A DNA stretch of 64,000 nucleotides from Dyella amyloliquefaciens (GTDB lineage Bacteria > Pseudomonadota > Gammaproteobacteria > Xanthomonadales > Rhodanobacteraceae). The stretch lies in the NCBI RefSeq assembly GCF_004296575.1, contig NZ_SAYT01000005.1, positions 372,001 through 436,000 on the forward strand, in the 5' to 3' direction. The notes under the pieces were generated by a model. It did no database searches and had not been told where the DNA came from. It saw only the letters and a program-made list of their open reading frames with translations. Positions 36,599 to 45,832 of this stretch are shown here, one piece after another (the first letter of the stretch is position 1; the number at the start of each line of letters is the position of its first letter). Position numbers and translations under genes: made by a program.

Positions 36599-37048
36599 TC
36601 AGGCCTGGTCGTATCCCGGCAGCTTGCACGCGTTGATGATGGATTGCCGCTGCGCAGCATCGGCCGGCAGGTTGAACGGCACGATGAAGTAGGTTTCGAC
36701 CGGCTCGTGCGTCCCGTTCTTCAGCGCGGGGCCGTAGCGGAAGTTGCCTGCCACGCTCTTGGCCACCGCACCGAGATCGCTCTGCGGCACCACCTTGACC
36801 ACGTTGACGTTACGCGGAATGCCGTCGGAACCGATCAGGTACGTCACCGCCACGCAGCCGGGCTTGTCCATATTGGAGCCGCTGTTGGGGACATCGGCAT
36901 CGACCTTGGTGTTGAGCATGATCCAGTACGACTGGATGTGCTCCGGTCCCACCTTGCGCGCCTGCGACTGGGCAAGCAGCGGTGCAGCCACACTCATCGC
37001 AAGGGCCAGCGAAATCGCCTGGATGCGGCGACGTGACTTCATGTTCAT
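36599..37048 (-). CDS. Periplasmic protein with TonB-C-terminal-like domain
   Basis: 149 residues from the ATG at 37048, which has AGGAGG seven bases upstream. Signal peptide to about residue 28 (PLLAQSQA). The rest (GCVAVTYLIGSDGIPRNVNVVKVVPQ...SVAGNFRYGPALKNG) resembles the TonB C-terminal domain pattern, with an added second Cys near the end. It lacks a transmembrane anchor and Pro-rich spacer, so it is not a classical TonB. Function unknown. Confidence 0.65.
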   Translation of the reverse strand: MNMKSRRRIQAISLALAMSVAAPLLAQSQARKVGPEHIQSYWIMLNTKVDADVPNSGSNMDKPGCVAVTYLIGSDGIPRNVNVVKVVPQSDLGAVAKSVAGNFRYGPALKNGTHEPVETYFIVPFNLPADAAQRQSIINACKLPGYDQA

Positions 37049-37129
37049 GGAAAACCTCCTGCGCATGGGTTGGGGGACGTCGACCGCGATTCTAGCCTTA
37101 CGGACCGCAAGTCGACGTCGATCCCACGC

Positions 37130-38602
37130 TTACAGGTCGCGCAGGCACTCCACCACGCCTTCGGCGCCTACCGAGAGCAGCTTGAGCGTGTTGGTGCCGC
37201 CGCCCTGGCCGATGTGGTCGCCGTGCGTCAGCACCACGCGATCGCCTTCGGCAAGCTTGCCTTCCACGAACAGCTGGCGCACCGCGTCGCGCGCGGAACC
37301 GGCCGGGGTCTGCGACACGTGGGTGAACTTCACGGCCTGCACGTCGCGCAGGATGGACATGCGGCGGCGTGCATCGTCGAACGGCGACAGCGCGTAGATC
37401 GGCACGGCGCTGCGATAACGCGACAGCCACTGCGCGGTGGCGCCCGACTCGGTCAGTGCGACGATTGCGCGCACACCCAGCTGGCTGGCCAGCACCATCG
37501 CGGCGAGTGCGATGGCCTGGTCGGTGCGGTCGAGATGGTGACTCTGCGTCGCCGGGTCTTCCTTCGGCTCGAACTGGCGCTCGGCGCCGAGGCAGATGCG
37601 GCGCAATGCGGCCACGGCCTTGTCAGGATGCGCGCCGGCCGCCGATTCCTCGGACAGCATCACGGCGTCGGTGCCGTCGATCACGGCGTTGGCCACGTCC
37701 ATCACTTCGGCGCGGGTCGGGATGGGCGAGCGCACCATCGACTGGAGCATCTGCGTCGCGGTGATCACGGCGCGGTTGCGCTGCACCGACTCGCGGATGA
37801 TCTTCTTCTGCAGGCCCGGCAGTTCGGCGTCGCCGATCTCCACGCCCAGGTCACCGCGCGCCACCATCACCACGTCCGAGGCGTCGATGATTTCGCCCAA
37901 CACGGGAATGGCATCGGCACGTTCGATCTTGGACACCAGCGAGGCCTTGCCACCGGCCTCTTCGAGCAGGCGGCGGGCTTCGTGCATATCCGCAGCCGAA
38001 CGCACGAAGGACACGGCAAGGAAGTCGGCGCCGATCTCGGCGGCCAGCTTGATGTCTGCCCGGTCCTTGTCCGACAGCGCGGACACCGAGAGGCCACCGC
38101 CCTGGCGGTTGAGTCCCTTGCGGTCGGAGAGCTTGCCGCCGATCAGCACACGGCAGCGGATCTCCGCACCCACCACCGATTCGACGGTGAGTGCGACGAG
38201 GCCGTCGTCGAGCAACAGCACGTCGCCTGCAGATACGTCCTTGGGCAGGTCGTAGTAGCTCACGCCGACGCGGGTGCTATCGCCCAGCGGTGCGCCTGGA
38301 CTGCAATCCAGTACGAAGCCATCGCCCACACGAAGCTCCACCGGACCGTTGGCAAACCGCTCGACGCGGATCTTGGGACCCTGCAGATCCGCCAGCACGC
38401 CGACCTCGCGGCCGAGCTTGATCGCGGCATCGCGCACGGCGACGGCACGCGCACGGTGATCGTCCGGCTGGCCGTGCGAGAGGTTCAGGCGAACCACATC
38501 GACGCCTTCCGCGATGATTTTTTCGAGCATGCCAGGAGCGTCGGTCGCGGGACCGAGGGTGGCAACAATCTTTGTGCGTCGCAGCGTAGATTCAGTAGTC
38601 AT
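37130..38602 (-). CDS. pyk: Pyruvate kinase
   Basis: 490 residues. RRTKIVATLGPAT, VRLNLSHG, DLQGPKIRVERF, MVARGDLGVEIG and ATQMLQSM are pyruvate kinase signatures, followed by a regulatory C-domain. Last step of glycolysis. Part of a loose cluster of glycolytic genes here. Confidence 0.97.
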   Translation of the reverse strand: MTTESTLRRTKIVATLGPATDAPGMLEKIIAEGVDVVRLNLSHGQPDDHRARAVAVRDAAIKLGREVGVLADLQGPKIRVERFANGPVELRVGDGFVLDCSPGAPLGDSTRVGVSYYDLPKDVSAGDVLLLDDGLVALTVESVVGAEIRCRVLIGGKLSDRKGLNRQGGGLSVSALSDKDRADIKLAAEIGADFLAVSFVRSAADMHEARRLLEEAGGKASLVSKIERADAIPVLGEIIDASDVVMVARGDLGVEIGDAELPGLQKKIIRESVQRNRAVITATQMLQSMVRSPIPTRAEVMDVANAVIDGTDAVMLSEESAAGAHPDKAVAALRRICLGAERQFEPKEDPATQSHHLDRTDQAIALAAMVLASQLGVRAIVALTESGATAQWLSRYRSAVPIYALSPFDDARRRMSILRDVQAVKFTHVSQTPAGSARDAVRQLFVEGKLAEGDRVVLTHGDHIGQGGGTNTLKLLSVGAEGVVECLRDL

Positions 38603-39179
38603 AGATCCAACCTAGCAGATTTGGATCGATCCGCCAGAGGCTTTGAGCCGGCTTTTCAGGTGCGTCTCACAGACATCAAGTGGACTGCTTCTGGCATACC
38701 AACCACTCAGCCCTACTGGTATCACGACGTGCCAGAGAAGAACGCGTGCCCGAGGATGACTGGTCTGCAATCTGCAGCACCACATGCCACACGACTGGTG
38801 TCATCGCGACACCACTCCGCGCCCACTTTGTCTGCTTGCCGACTTGTGCGTAGTGCCTGCGCAATATCGGCCGCAAAACACATTCCCGGAGCGCAACCGA
38901 TGATGGTGCGATGCGTCATTACTGGCAGATTCCAAGCAGGCAGCACAGCTTCTTCAAGGACTGCAGCGTCCCCGCTCCACCGTAACTTCTTGCCAGCATA
39001 CGGCCACCGATCGTTGCGCTAGCATCCGCCCGCACAGGATCGGGGGATCCGTCGTAGCACCGGGGAAATCTCGCGCCTTGCCCGCGCGGCCAAGACGGCC
39101 GCGCAGCTCACGCGTGCGTGCGTGTTTGACAGGACACCAGGCACGGACTTCAGCTCGACATCACCATGACGGGAAAGAG
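38603..39179. other. 577-base gap between divergent pyk and S9 peptidase genes
   Basis: Small frames exist on both strands but none has a family resemblance or a clear ribosome site. It must contain two divergent promoters. The 38640-38960 part is less GC-rich than its surroundings. Confidence 0.55.
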
Positions 39180-41273
39180 ATGAACCCTGCCACCGCATCA
39201 AGGACGCTTGCCGGACTCCTCGCCGCGCTGACCATCGCCAACGCCCCTGCATTACACGCCGAGGACACGACGTCGCCTGCCGTCGGCAAGGAATCCATCG
39301 CCGATTTTGTCCGCGCTCCGGATGTCTCCGACGTCACCTTCTCTCCCGATGGCAAATATCTCGCGGCCATCGTCCCGGACCCCCGCAGCCCCTACGAAAA
39401 CTACCTGGCCGTCCTGGACGGCAAGACCGGCGCACCGTTGCAGGCGCTTCGCGCCGGCAACCGGACCATGGTGGCCGCCTATACCTGGGGTGAACACGAC
39501 CGCCTGTTCCTTTCACCGGCCGTCAGGCGCCGCGCGCTGGATACGCCGGAGATGACGGGCGAACTGATCGGGATCGATCCGGATGGAACCCACGGCGCCG
39601 TCCTGTTCGGCATGCGCGCCGGCGGCATGCATGCGGCAGGAAAGGTAGGCAGCCTGACCGCAGGCAGTTTGAAGCGCCAGGCCAACGCAATGCCCCTGGC
39701 GGTCGAATCGGTCGGCGAGGATGAAATCCTCGTGGCCGTCTTCGATTACACGAGTGGCCACACGGGAACCATCGGCGCCTCCCGCGCTGGCGCCTTCACC
39801 GATATAGAAAAGCTCAATGCCCACAGCGGCGCCGCAACGCTTCTTGGCCAGTCCCCCGTACGCAACGCCTGGCTGACCGCCGATCACGCGGCCCAGGTGC
39901 GCGTCGCCACGGCCAACGGCGACTTCAAGGGCGAACAGCTGTGGACGCGCGCGAACAATGACGCCACCTGGCAACGGGTCAATGATGCCGCGCAGTCCCA
40001 CGTGGAAATCCTCCCGATCGGCTTCAATCGCGACAACAACAAGCTCTACGTCCGGGTACGCCAAGGCAGCCAACCGGATTCCATCGAGCTGATGGACATG
40101 CAGACCCAACAGCGAACCCGGCTCTACCAGGGTACGTTCGCCGACCCGGGCGAGTTGTTGCGCTCTTCCGACAACCAGGATTTCTATGCCGTCATCACCC
40201 ATGACGGGCGCGACGGCCTGCACTACTTCAATGAAGAAAGCGACGAGGCGAAGCTCAACAAGCAGATCGCCGCGAGCTTTCCCGGCCAGCTCGTCTATTT
40301 CTCCAGCTTCTCCCGCGATGGCCAACATGCCGTGGTTCGCGTCATGAGCGACCGCAATCCCGGCGACTATCTGCTGTTCGACCGGAGCACCCACACGGCC
40401 AGCTTCCTGATGCATGCCGAACCCTGGATCCATCCTGGCCAGATGCGTCCGAAGGAACCCATCGAGTTGAAGGCCCGCGATGGGCTCGTGCTGCACGGAT
40501 TCCTCACCACGCCGGAAGGCAAGCAGCCGTTTCCTCTCGTGCTGCTGCCCCACGGCGGACCCTACGGTGTGTCCGATGGGTGGGATTTCGACCCGGAAGT
40601 GCAGCTGCTCGCCAGTCGCGGCTACGCGGTGCTGCAGGTGAACTATCGCGGCTCGGGCGGCTACGGCGCGCAGTTCCAGACCATGGGTTACAAGCAGTGG
40701 GGCCTGAGCATGCAGGATGACCTCACCGATGCGACGAGGTGGGCGGTTGCCCAGGGCTACGCCGACGCCCAGCGCATGTGCATCTATGGCGCCAGTTACG
40801 GTGGCTACGCTGCACTGGAGGCGGCGGTGCGCACACCGGACATGTACCGCTGCGCCGCGGGGCTGGCCGGTGTCTACGACATGCGGGTGCAGTTGGACGA
40901 CGGCGATGGGCCGGGCACCGATTTTGGCGACGCCTACCTGGCGGCGGTACTTGGCACGGATCGCGACGATCTGCTGAAGCGATCGCCGCTGAGTGGCGCG
41001 GCGCAGATCAAGTCCGACCTGCTGTTGATGCACGGCGAAGAGGACAACCGCGTCCCGTTCAAGAACTTCCAGGAGTTCACCAAGGCGCTCGACCAGCACG
41101 GCAAGCACTACGACACACTGGTCGAACCCGAGGAAGGCCATGGCTTCTTCCTGCCGGCGCATCGCGAAGCGGGTTACCAGAAGCTGCTGGACTTCCTCGC
41201 TCGCAACATCGGCACACCTACGACACCGGTCGCCGAGGGCACGCCAACGGCCCGCGTCAACCAGGGACCGTAA
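39180..41273 (+). CDS. S9 family prolyl oligopeptidase-type peptidase
   Basis: 697 residues from the ATG at 39180 (GGGAAAGAG upstream). Signal peptide ending LHAED, then a beta-propeller-like region with WD-type segments (DVTFSPDGKYLAAI) to about 400. The alpha/beta hydrolase follows with nucleophile Ser in YGASYGGYA, Asp region LLMHGEEDNRVPF and His in EEGHGF. Periplasmic or secreted dipeptidyl/oligopeptidase. A long antisense frame is a codon-bias shadow. Confidence 0.9.
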   Translation: MNPATASRTLAGLLAALTIANAPALHAEDTTSPAVGKESIADFVRAPDVSDVTFSPDGKYLAAIVPDPRSPYENYLAVLDGKTGAPLQALRAGNRTMVAAYTWGEHDRLFLSPAVRRRALDTPEMTGELIGIDPDGTHGAVLFGMRAGGMHAAGKVGSLTAGSLKRQANAMPLAVESVGEDEILVAVFDYTSGHTGTIGASRAGAFTDIEKLNAHSGAATLLGQSPVRNAWLTADHAAQVRVATANGDFKGEQLWTRANNDATWQRVNDAAQSHVEILPIGFNRDNNKLYVRVRQGSQPDSIELMDMQTQQRTRLYQGTFADPGELLRSSDNQDFYAVITHDGRDGLHYFNEESDEAKLNKQIAASFPGQLVYFSSFSRDGQHAVVRVMSDRNPGDYLLFDRSTHTASFLMHAEPWIHPGQMRPKEPIELKARDGLVLHGFLTTPEGKQPFPLVLLPHGGPYGVSDGWDFDPEVQLLASRGYAVLQVNYRGSGGYGAQFQTMGYKQWGLSMQDDLTDATRWAVAQGYADAQRMCIYGASYGGYAALEAAVRTPDMYRCAAGLAGVYDMRVQLDDGDGPGTDFGDAYLAAVLGTDRDDLLKRSPLSGAAQIKSDLLLMHGEEDNRVPFKNFQEFTKALDQHGKHYDTLVEPEEGHGFFLPAHREAGYQKLLDFLARNIGTPTTPVAEGTPTARVNQGP

Positions 41274-41327
41274 TTACAGAAACATCCCGGTGCCCGTCGA
41301 GGCTCGACGGGCACCGGTAGCGTGGCT

Positions 41328-42161
41328 TCAGCCCCCGGCAAGCGTCAGGTTGAGCACCTCGGCCAGGCGGCGACCCGCTTCGCGAAGGCGCAGCTCGACG
41401 ACCGGCAGCTCCTTGTCCACATAAGCCTGGTCAAGCTTGTGGCCCTCGGGATAGATGTCACGCGAGATCTGGCACGACTCTTCCGCCCACTGTGCATAGG
41501 CGTTGTCGAACGGCGCGATGGGCTTGGGCAAGGTCACGGTGCCGCGCGATTCAAGGTCGTCGGCATATGCCTTGTACTCAAGGCCACGGGTCTTGAGCAT
41601 GCCCGAGTCCCACACGCTGTGCAGGTTGGTGCCCTTGCCGTTGAATTGCACCTGGTAGGCGTTGCCGCCCTTGTCATCACGCGAGCCGCCGTGCAGCGGC
41701 TGGTGTTCGTCGCCGATGAAGTGCACCACGAACTTGAGCGCCTCCAGGCGCGTCGCGTCGGACTGGCGCTTGTCACCCAGCACCTGCACGTAGTGATCGA
41801 TGCCGGCGACGACGCACTGGCCGTCCTTGCAGTCACGCGGCGGCGTGTAGTTGCAGTCGCCGTGCGTGAAGTCGACATAGTGCAGTTCGCGGGTCTGCTT
41901 CCACAGCGCGTCCTTGGCGGGATCGTTGCGGATCTCGTCCGGCCAGCTGGCGATGTCCGCCAGCGACTTGGTGTTCTCCGGCGCCAGCAGTCGCTCCACC
42001 TCGGCCTCGGCCGCAGGACTCAGGTGGCGCTGTGCCAGGTCGGCCACGATGCTGTGGCCCAACTGGCCCCACGCGTGGGCGCCGGGGACCAGCGCAAGAC
42101 AGACGAGGGCGGCAATGGCGGAACGACGCGGAAACAGCATGTGACGACGGCTCTTGGGCAT
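41328..42161 (-). CDS. S1/P1-type nuclease
   Basis: 277 residues from the ATG at 42161. After the signal peptide (ALVPGAHA) the mature protein starts WGQLGH, the N-terminal Trp and His that bind zinc in P1 nuclease. Other zinc ligands are in GIDHYVQ, FVVHFIGDEHQPLHGG and NLHSVWD. Extracytoplasmic single-strand DNA/RNA nuclease with 3'-nucleotidase activity in the family. Downstream of osmC on the same strand. Confidence 0.9.
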   Translation of the reverse strand: MPKSRRHMLFPRRSAIAALVCLALVPGAHAWGQLGHSIVADLAQRHLSPAAEAEVERLLAPENTKSLADIASWPDEIRNDPAKDALWKQTRELHYVDFTHGDCNYTPPRDCKDGQCVVAGIDHYVQVLGDKRQSDATRLEALKFVVHFIGDEHQPLHGGSRDDKGGNAYQVQFNGKGTNLHSVWDSGMLKTRGLEYKAYADDLESRGTVTLPKPIAPFDNAYAQWAEESCQISRDIYPEGHKLDQAYVDKELPVVELRLREAGRRLAEVLNLTLAGG

Positions 42162-42213
42162 AAGGAACCACGAAGTCTGCCACAGCCAGGTGACAAGCTG
42201 ACGCGAGGCTGGC

Positions 42214-42687
42214 TTACACCTCGACGCCCGGCACCTCGAGCGAGCGGCCGTCGCCATCATGGACGCTCACATCCACCTTGATGCCCTGGCGCACGCTCTG
42301 GGTCACGATGCAGAAGTCCTCGAACTGGGCCAGCACGCGATCCAGATGCTCCAGCAACTCGGCCTTGTCCGACAGCTGCAGGTCGACGGCAATATGAGTG
42401 ACGCGCCACCGCCCCTGCTCGTTGCGCGCGAGCGTCGCCTTGGCCTTGGCCCCGAGCTGGCCTGGCGTGTTCTTGTACTTGCGCAGGGCAAACAGCAGGC
42501 TGGCGCTGAGGCAGTTGGCCACGGCGGCGGCCAGAAGGCGCGAGGGATTGGGTCCGGCGTCGCGACCCAGCGGCGATGTCTCGTCGGTGGTCAGGTCGGG
42601 AATGGCGGTTTCGTCGAAGCGGACCTTGAACTCGTAGTCCGATACCTGCTCCAGCGTGATGCCGAAAGTCTGCTCTGTCTCGCTCAT
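42214..42687 (-). CDS. OsmC/Ohr-family protein
   Basis: 157 residues. GPNPSRLLAAAVANCLSASL carries one conserved Cys; FEDFCIVTQSVRQGI carries the second, as in OsmC-type peroxiredoxins that reduce organic hydroperoxides with a Cys pair. GGGAGAG lies before the ATG. Confidence 0.85.
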   Translation of the reverse strand: MSETEQTFGITLEQVSDYEFKVRFDETAIPDLTTDETSPLGRDAGPNPSRLLAAAVANCLSASLLFALRKYKNTPGQLGAKAKATLARNEQGRWRVTHIAVDLQLSDKAELLEHLDRVLAQFEDFCIVTQSVRQGIKVDVSVHDGDGRSLEVPGVEV

Positions 42688-42875
42688 GAAGCTCTCCCTG
42701 GCTCGAGCCTCGAGCCAAACTGTTGATTCAAGCGTGTTCGGCCGATCCTGAACAGCCCGGCCGCGATGATCCGGGGCCCGGGATGAGGCGACACCCCGGT
42801 TCAGGCTAAAATGACGGTTTTACGGCGGACCCACAGCCGCCAATTCCGTCACCTCACTCCGGAGGACGCTGTCAC

Positions 42876-43889
42876 ATGGCCATCAAGGTCGCCATCAACG
42901 GTTACGGTCGCATCGGCCGCAACATTCTGCGCGCATTGTACGAAGCCGGTCGCACCAACGAGATCCAGATCGTTGCGATCAACGACCTCGGCAACGCCGA
43001 GACCAACGCGCACCTGACCCAGTACGACACCGCGCACGGCAAGTTCCCGGGCACCGTGTCGGTGGACGGCGGCGATCTGATCGTCAACGGCGACCGCATC
43101 AAGGTGTGCGCGGAGCGCGACCCGTCGAAGCTGCCCTGGGGCGCCCTGGGCGTGGACGTGGTGCTCGAGTGCACCGGCCTGTTCACCTCCAAGGCCAAGG
43201 CCAGCGCCCACCTCGCCGCCGGCGCCAAGAAGGTCATCATCTCGGCTCCTGGCGACAAGGACGTGGACGGCACCTTCGTCATCGGCGTGAACGACGACAA
43301 GCTGACCTCCAAGCTGGAAGTGATCTCCAACGCCTCGTGCACCACCAACTGCCTCGCTCCGCTGGCCAAGGTGCTGCATGAGAAGATCGGCATCCAGCGC
43401 GGCCTGATGACGACCATCCACGCCTACACCAACGACCAGGTGCTGACGGACGTCTACCACTCCGACCTGCGCCGTGCCCGTTCGGCCACGCACTCGCAGA
43501 TCCCGACCAAGACCGGCGCCGCCGCCGCGGTGGGCCTGGTGCTGCCGGAACTCAACGGCAAGCTGGACGGCTTCGCCATGCGCGTGCCGACCATCAACGT
43601 GTCGGTCGTCGACCTCACCTTCGACGCCTCGCGCCCGACCACCAAGGAAGAGATCGACCAGATCGTCAGCGAAGCCGCCAACGGCCCGTTGAAGGGCATC
43701 CTGGCCGTCAACACGCAGCCGCTGGTGTCGATCGACTTCAACCACAACCCGGCCTCTTCCACCTATGACGCGACCCAGACCCGCGTCATGGAAGGCACGC
43801 TGGTGAAGGTGCTGTCGTGGTACGACAACGAGTGGGGCTTCTCCAACCGCATGCTCGACATGACCATCGCACTGATGGCTGCCAAGTAA
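42876..43889 (+). CDS. gap: Type I glyceraldehyde-3-phosphate dehydrogenase
   Basis: 337 residues. [10 protein letters not shown] (NAD), [12 protein letters not shown] with the catalytic Cys, and [32 protein letters not shown] is the proteobacterial variant seen in Xanthomonads and Burkholderia. CCGGAGGAC lies before the ATG; a possible -10 (TAAAAT) is at 42807-42812. Strong terminator follows. Confidence 0.97.
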   Translation: MAIKVAINGYGRIGRNILRALYEAGRTNEIQIVAINDLGNAETNAHLTQYDTAHGKFPGTVSVDGGDLIVNGDRIKVCAERDPSKLPWGALGVDVVLECTGLFTSKAKASAHLAAGAKKVIISAPGDKDVDGTFVIGVNDDKLTSKLEVISNASCTTNCLAPLAKVLHEKIGIQRGLMTTIHAYTNDQVLTDVYHSDLRRARSATHSQIPTKTGAAAAVGLVLPELNGKLDGFAMRVPTINVSVVDLTFDASRPTTKEEIDQIVSEAANGPLKGILAVNTQPLVSIDFNHNPASSTYDATQTRVMEGTLVKVLSWYDNEWGFSNRMLDMTIALMAAK

Positions 43890-43909
43890 GTCCTGCATCG
43901 GGTCATAGA

Positions 43910-43938
43910 AAAAGGGCCGGCTTGTCCGGCCCTTTTTT
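43910..43938 (+). terminator. Intrinsic terminator after gap
   Basis: AAAAGGGCCGG / CCGGCCCTTTT with a CTTGT loop and T tract, 20 bases after the gap stop. Confidence 0.92.
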
Positions 43939-43993
43939 GTTGCAGCAAGCCCATGCGGTGCAATGTCGCGATGCGGGTGGTACGCGCATCGAG

Positions 43994-44007
43994 CTGATCC
44001 AGATCAG
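43994..44007 (+). promoter_or_regulatory. FNR/Dnr-like palindrome before azurin
   Basis: CTGAT-CCAG-ATCAG, eight of ten positions of the FNR consensus TTGAT-N4-ATCAA. Centre is 75 bases before the azurin ATG. A CATTAT -10 at 44031-44036 would place transcription start near 44043, so the box would sit at about -42, the class II activation position. Confidence 0.65.
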
Positions 44008-44075
44008 CGCCTGGCGGATCAACCGCGAATCATTATCGTCACGCCCTTCCTGACCCTAATGACGGAGATGTCCCC

Positions 44076-44525
44076 ATGATCCGCAAGACTTTTGCCCTCG
44101 CCCTGCTCGGCCTGTTCGCCGCGCCGCTGTGGGCTGCCGACTGCAGCACCACCATCGAGGGCAACGATGCCATGCAGTTCAACCAGAAGAGCATCGAAAT
44201 TCCCAAGACCTGCAAGCAGTTCACCGTCACGCTGAAGCACACCGGCAAGCTGCCCAAGGCCTCGATGGGCCACAACTGGGTGCTGGGCCACTCCGCGGAC
44301 GAGGCCGGCATCATCGCCGACGGCATGAAGGCCGGCGCCGACCAGAACTACGTCAAGGCTGACGACACCCGCGTCATTGCCCACAGCAAGCTGGTAGGCG
44401 GCGGCGAGTCCGACACCGTGACCGTGCCGGTGGCCAAGCTCAAGGCCGGCGAAACCTACGCCTACTTCTGCACCTTCCCGGGCCATGCCGCGCTGATGAA
44501 GGGCACGCTGGCGCTGGGCAAGTAA
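44076..44525 (+). CDS. azu: Azurin (blue copper protein)
   Basis: 149 residues with a 20-residue signal peptide (PLWA-ADCS). Copper ligands are visible: His in MGHNWV, and Cys/His/Met in [14 protein letters not shown]; the structural disulfide pairs Cys near the N-terminus with Cys in PKTCKQF. Azurin passes electrons in the periplasm and is often under Anr/Dnr control in denitrifiers. GGAGA precedes the ATG. Own promoter and terminator. Confidence 0.97.
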   Translation: MIRKTFALALLGLFAAPLWAADCSTTIEGNDAMQFNQKSIEIPKTCKQFTVTLKHTGKLPKASMGHNWVLGHSADEAGIIADGMKAGADQNYVKADDTRVIAHSKLVGGGESDTVTVPVAKLKAGETYAYFCTFPGHAALMKGTLALGK

Positions 44526-44552
44526 CAAGCGTGAGCCCCGGTGGATCGGGGA

Positions 44553-44581
44553 AGCAGCCAGCTTCGGCTGGCTGCTTTTTT
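44553..44581 (+). terminator. Intrinsic terminator after azurin
   Basis: Perfect 10-bp stem AGCAGCCAGC / GCTGGCTGCT with a TTCG tetraloop and a run of Ts. Confidence 0.95.
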
Positions 44582-44601
44582 TGTGCCTGATGACCTAACA
44601 G

Positions 44602-44630
44602 AAAAGGGCCGGTTCGTGACCGGCCCTTTT
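44602..44630 (-). terminator. Intrinsic terminator after tpx
   Basis: AAAAGGGCCGG / CCGGCCCTTTT with a 7-base loop, the same stem as the gap terminator, serving the minus-strand tpx gene. Confidence 0.85.
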
Positions 44631-44651
44631 CCTGTCTGCGAGCTACAAGCC

Positions 44652-45152
44652 TCAGCCCAGCGAAGCCAGCGCCGAGTCGTAGTTCGGTTCGTTCGCGATC
44701 TCTCCCACCAGCTCGCTGTGCACGACCTGGTCGTTGGCGTCGAGCACCACGACGGCACGCGCAGCCAGGCCGGCCAACGGGCCGGAGGCAAGGGCGACGC
44801 CATAGTGCTTCAGGAAATCGTGACCGCGCAGGGTCGACAGGGTGACCACGTTGCTGAGGCCTTCCGCGCCACAGAAGCGGGCTTGAGCGAACGGCAGGTC
44901 AGCGGAGATGCAGAGCACAACGGCGTTGTCGAGCTGGCCGGCCTTCTCGTTGAAGCGGCGCACCGACGTGGCGCAGGTCGGCGTATCGATGCTGGGGAAG
45001 ATGTTGAGCACCTTGCGCTTGCCGGCAAAGCTGGCCAGCGTCACATCGGCAAGATCCTTGCCGACCAGCGAAAACGCCGGTGCGTGCTCGCCCTTGGCGG
45101 GAAAATGACCGTCGACCTGGACCGCTTGGCCCTTGAGCGTTACCTGAGACAT
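44652..45152 (-). CDS. tpx: Thiol peroxidase
   Basis: 166 residues from the ATG at 45152 (GAGGTG upstream). Peroxidatic Cys in [15 protein letters not shown] and resolving Cys in LPFAQARFC are in Tpx positions. Atypical 2-Cys peroxiredoxin that reduces lipid and other hydroperoxides with thioredoxin. Confidence 0.95.
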   Translation of the reverse strand: MSQVTLKGQAVQVDGHFPAKGEHAPAFSLVGKDLADVTLASFAGKRKVLNIFPSIDTPTCATSVRRFNEKAGQLDNAVVLCISADLPFAQARFCGAEGLSNVVTLSTLRGHDFLKHYGVALASGPLAGLAARAVVVLDANDQVVHSELVGEIANEPNYDSALASLG

Positions 45153-45176
45153 GGGGGACACCTCGTTGGACAGGGC

Positions 45177-45605
45177 CTACAAGTAGAACATGGCCTTGGC
45201 CAGAAAGACGATGCCCACCATGAGCGCCAGCACGATGTGGTGGGTGCGACGGAAGCTGCAGGGGTCGATCCGGCCGCCGCGTGCCTGCACCGCCCTCACG
45301 AAAACCGCCAGTACCGCCAGCGCCAGGGTCACCTTGGTCAGCAGCAGCCAGCCGAAATGGGTGTGCAGGCAGCGCAGCCCGGCGCAACGAACGGTAAACA
45401 TGGCGACGCCGCTCGCATAGAGCGTCCCGACCACCCACGGCATCACGCGCCGTGCACGCTGCATCACCGCCTGCTCGATGCGCTCCATCGTGGTTCGGTC
45501 GAACGTCTGGTGCAGCGCGTCCAGGATCAGCACCTCGAAGGCCACCGCTCCCACGAACACGATGGCGCAGGAAAGGTGCAGCAGCAAAAGAAGTGGGTAC
45601 CACAT
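45177..45605 (-). CDS. Small multi-pass membrane protein, CopD/DUF2269-like
   Basis: 142 residues from the ATG at 45605, with four hydrophobic helices: MWYPLLLLLHLSCAIVFVGAV, then at about 55-75, 82-105 and 118-140. Conserved histidines (LLHLSC, RTHHIVL) and layout recall CopD/DUF2269 membrane proteins, some of which bind haem or copper. Divergent from the NO reductase gene. The frame continues upstream to 45755 without a good start. Confidence 0.6.
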   Translation of the reverse strand: MWYPLLLLLHLSCAIVFVGAVAFEVLILDALHQTFDRTTMERIEQAVMQRARRVMPWVVGTLYASGVAMFTVRCAGLRCLHTHFGWLLLTKVTLALAVLAVFVRAVQARGGRIDPCSFRRTHHIVLALMVGIVFLAKAMFYL

Positions 45606-45764
45606 GCCGGTGTTGTCTCCGCGCGTCCAACGACATGAGGCCACCGGAACCCACTGGAATTCCCTGACCCGGGTCAAAGCGGACCCCGTCATCGATCGCC
45701 CGCCCGAGATCGTCGGACGGCCAAACGACGCGCGGCATTTCGTCGTGGGCCGCATGAAAATGCT

Positions 45765-45778
45765 TTGACTTGCGTCAT
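45765..45778 (+). promoter_or_regulatory. FNR/Dnr-like palindrome before the NO reductase gene
   Basis: TTGAC-TTGC-GTCAT, a TGAC/GTCA palindrome with seven of ten consensus positions. Centre 61 bases before the ATG at 45833 and in the divergent gap with the small membrane gene. TTGACT could alternatively be a -35 element. Confidence 0.5.
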
Positions 45779-45832
45779 CGCCTCAGCCCTGGAGCGCCCA
45801 GAGCATCTCCGCAACGTTCAGGGAGATGCGTT

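Noticed and set aside
39513-41162. 549-codon minus-strand open frame opposite the S9 peptidase
   Set aside because: Shadow frame; no motif and the plus strand encodes a complete catalytic triad.
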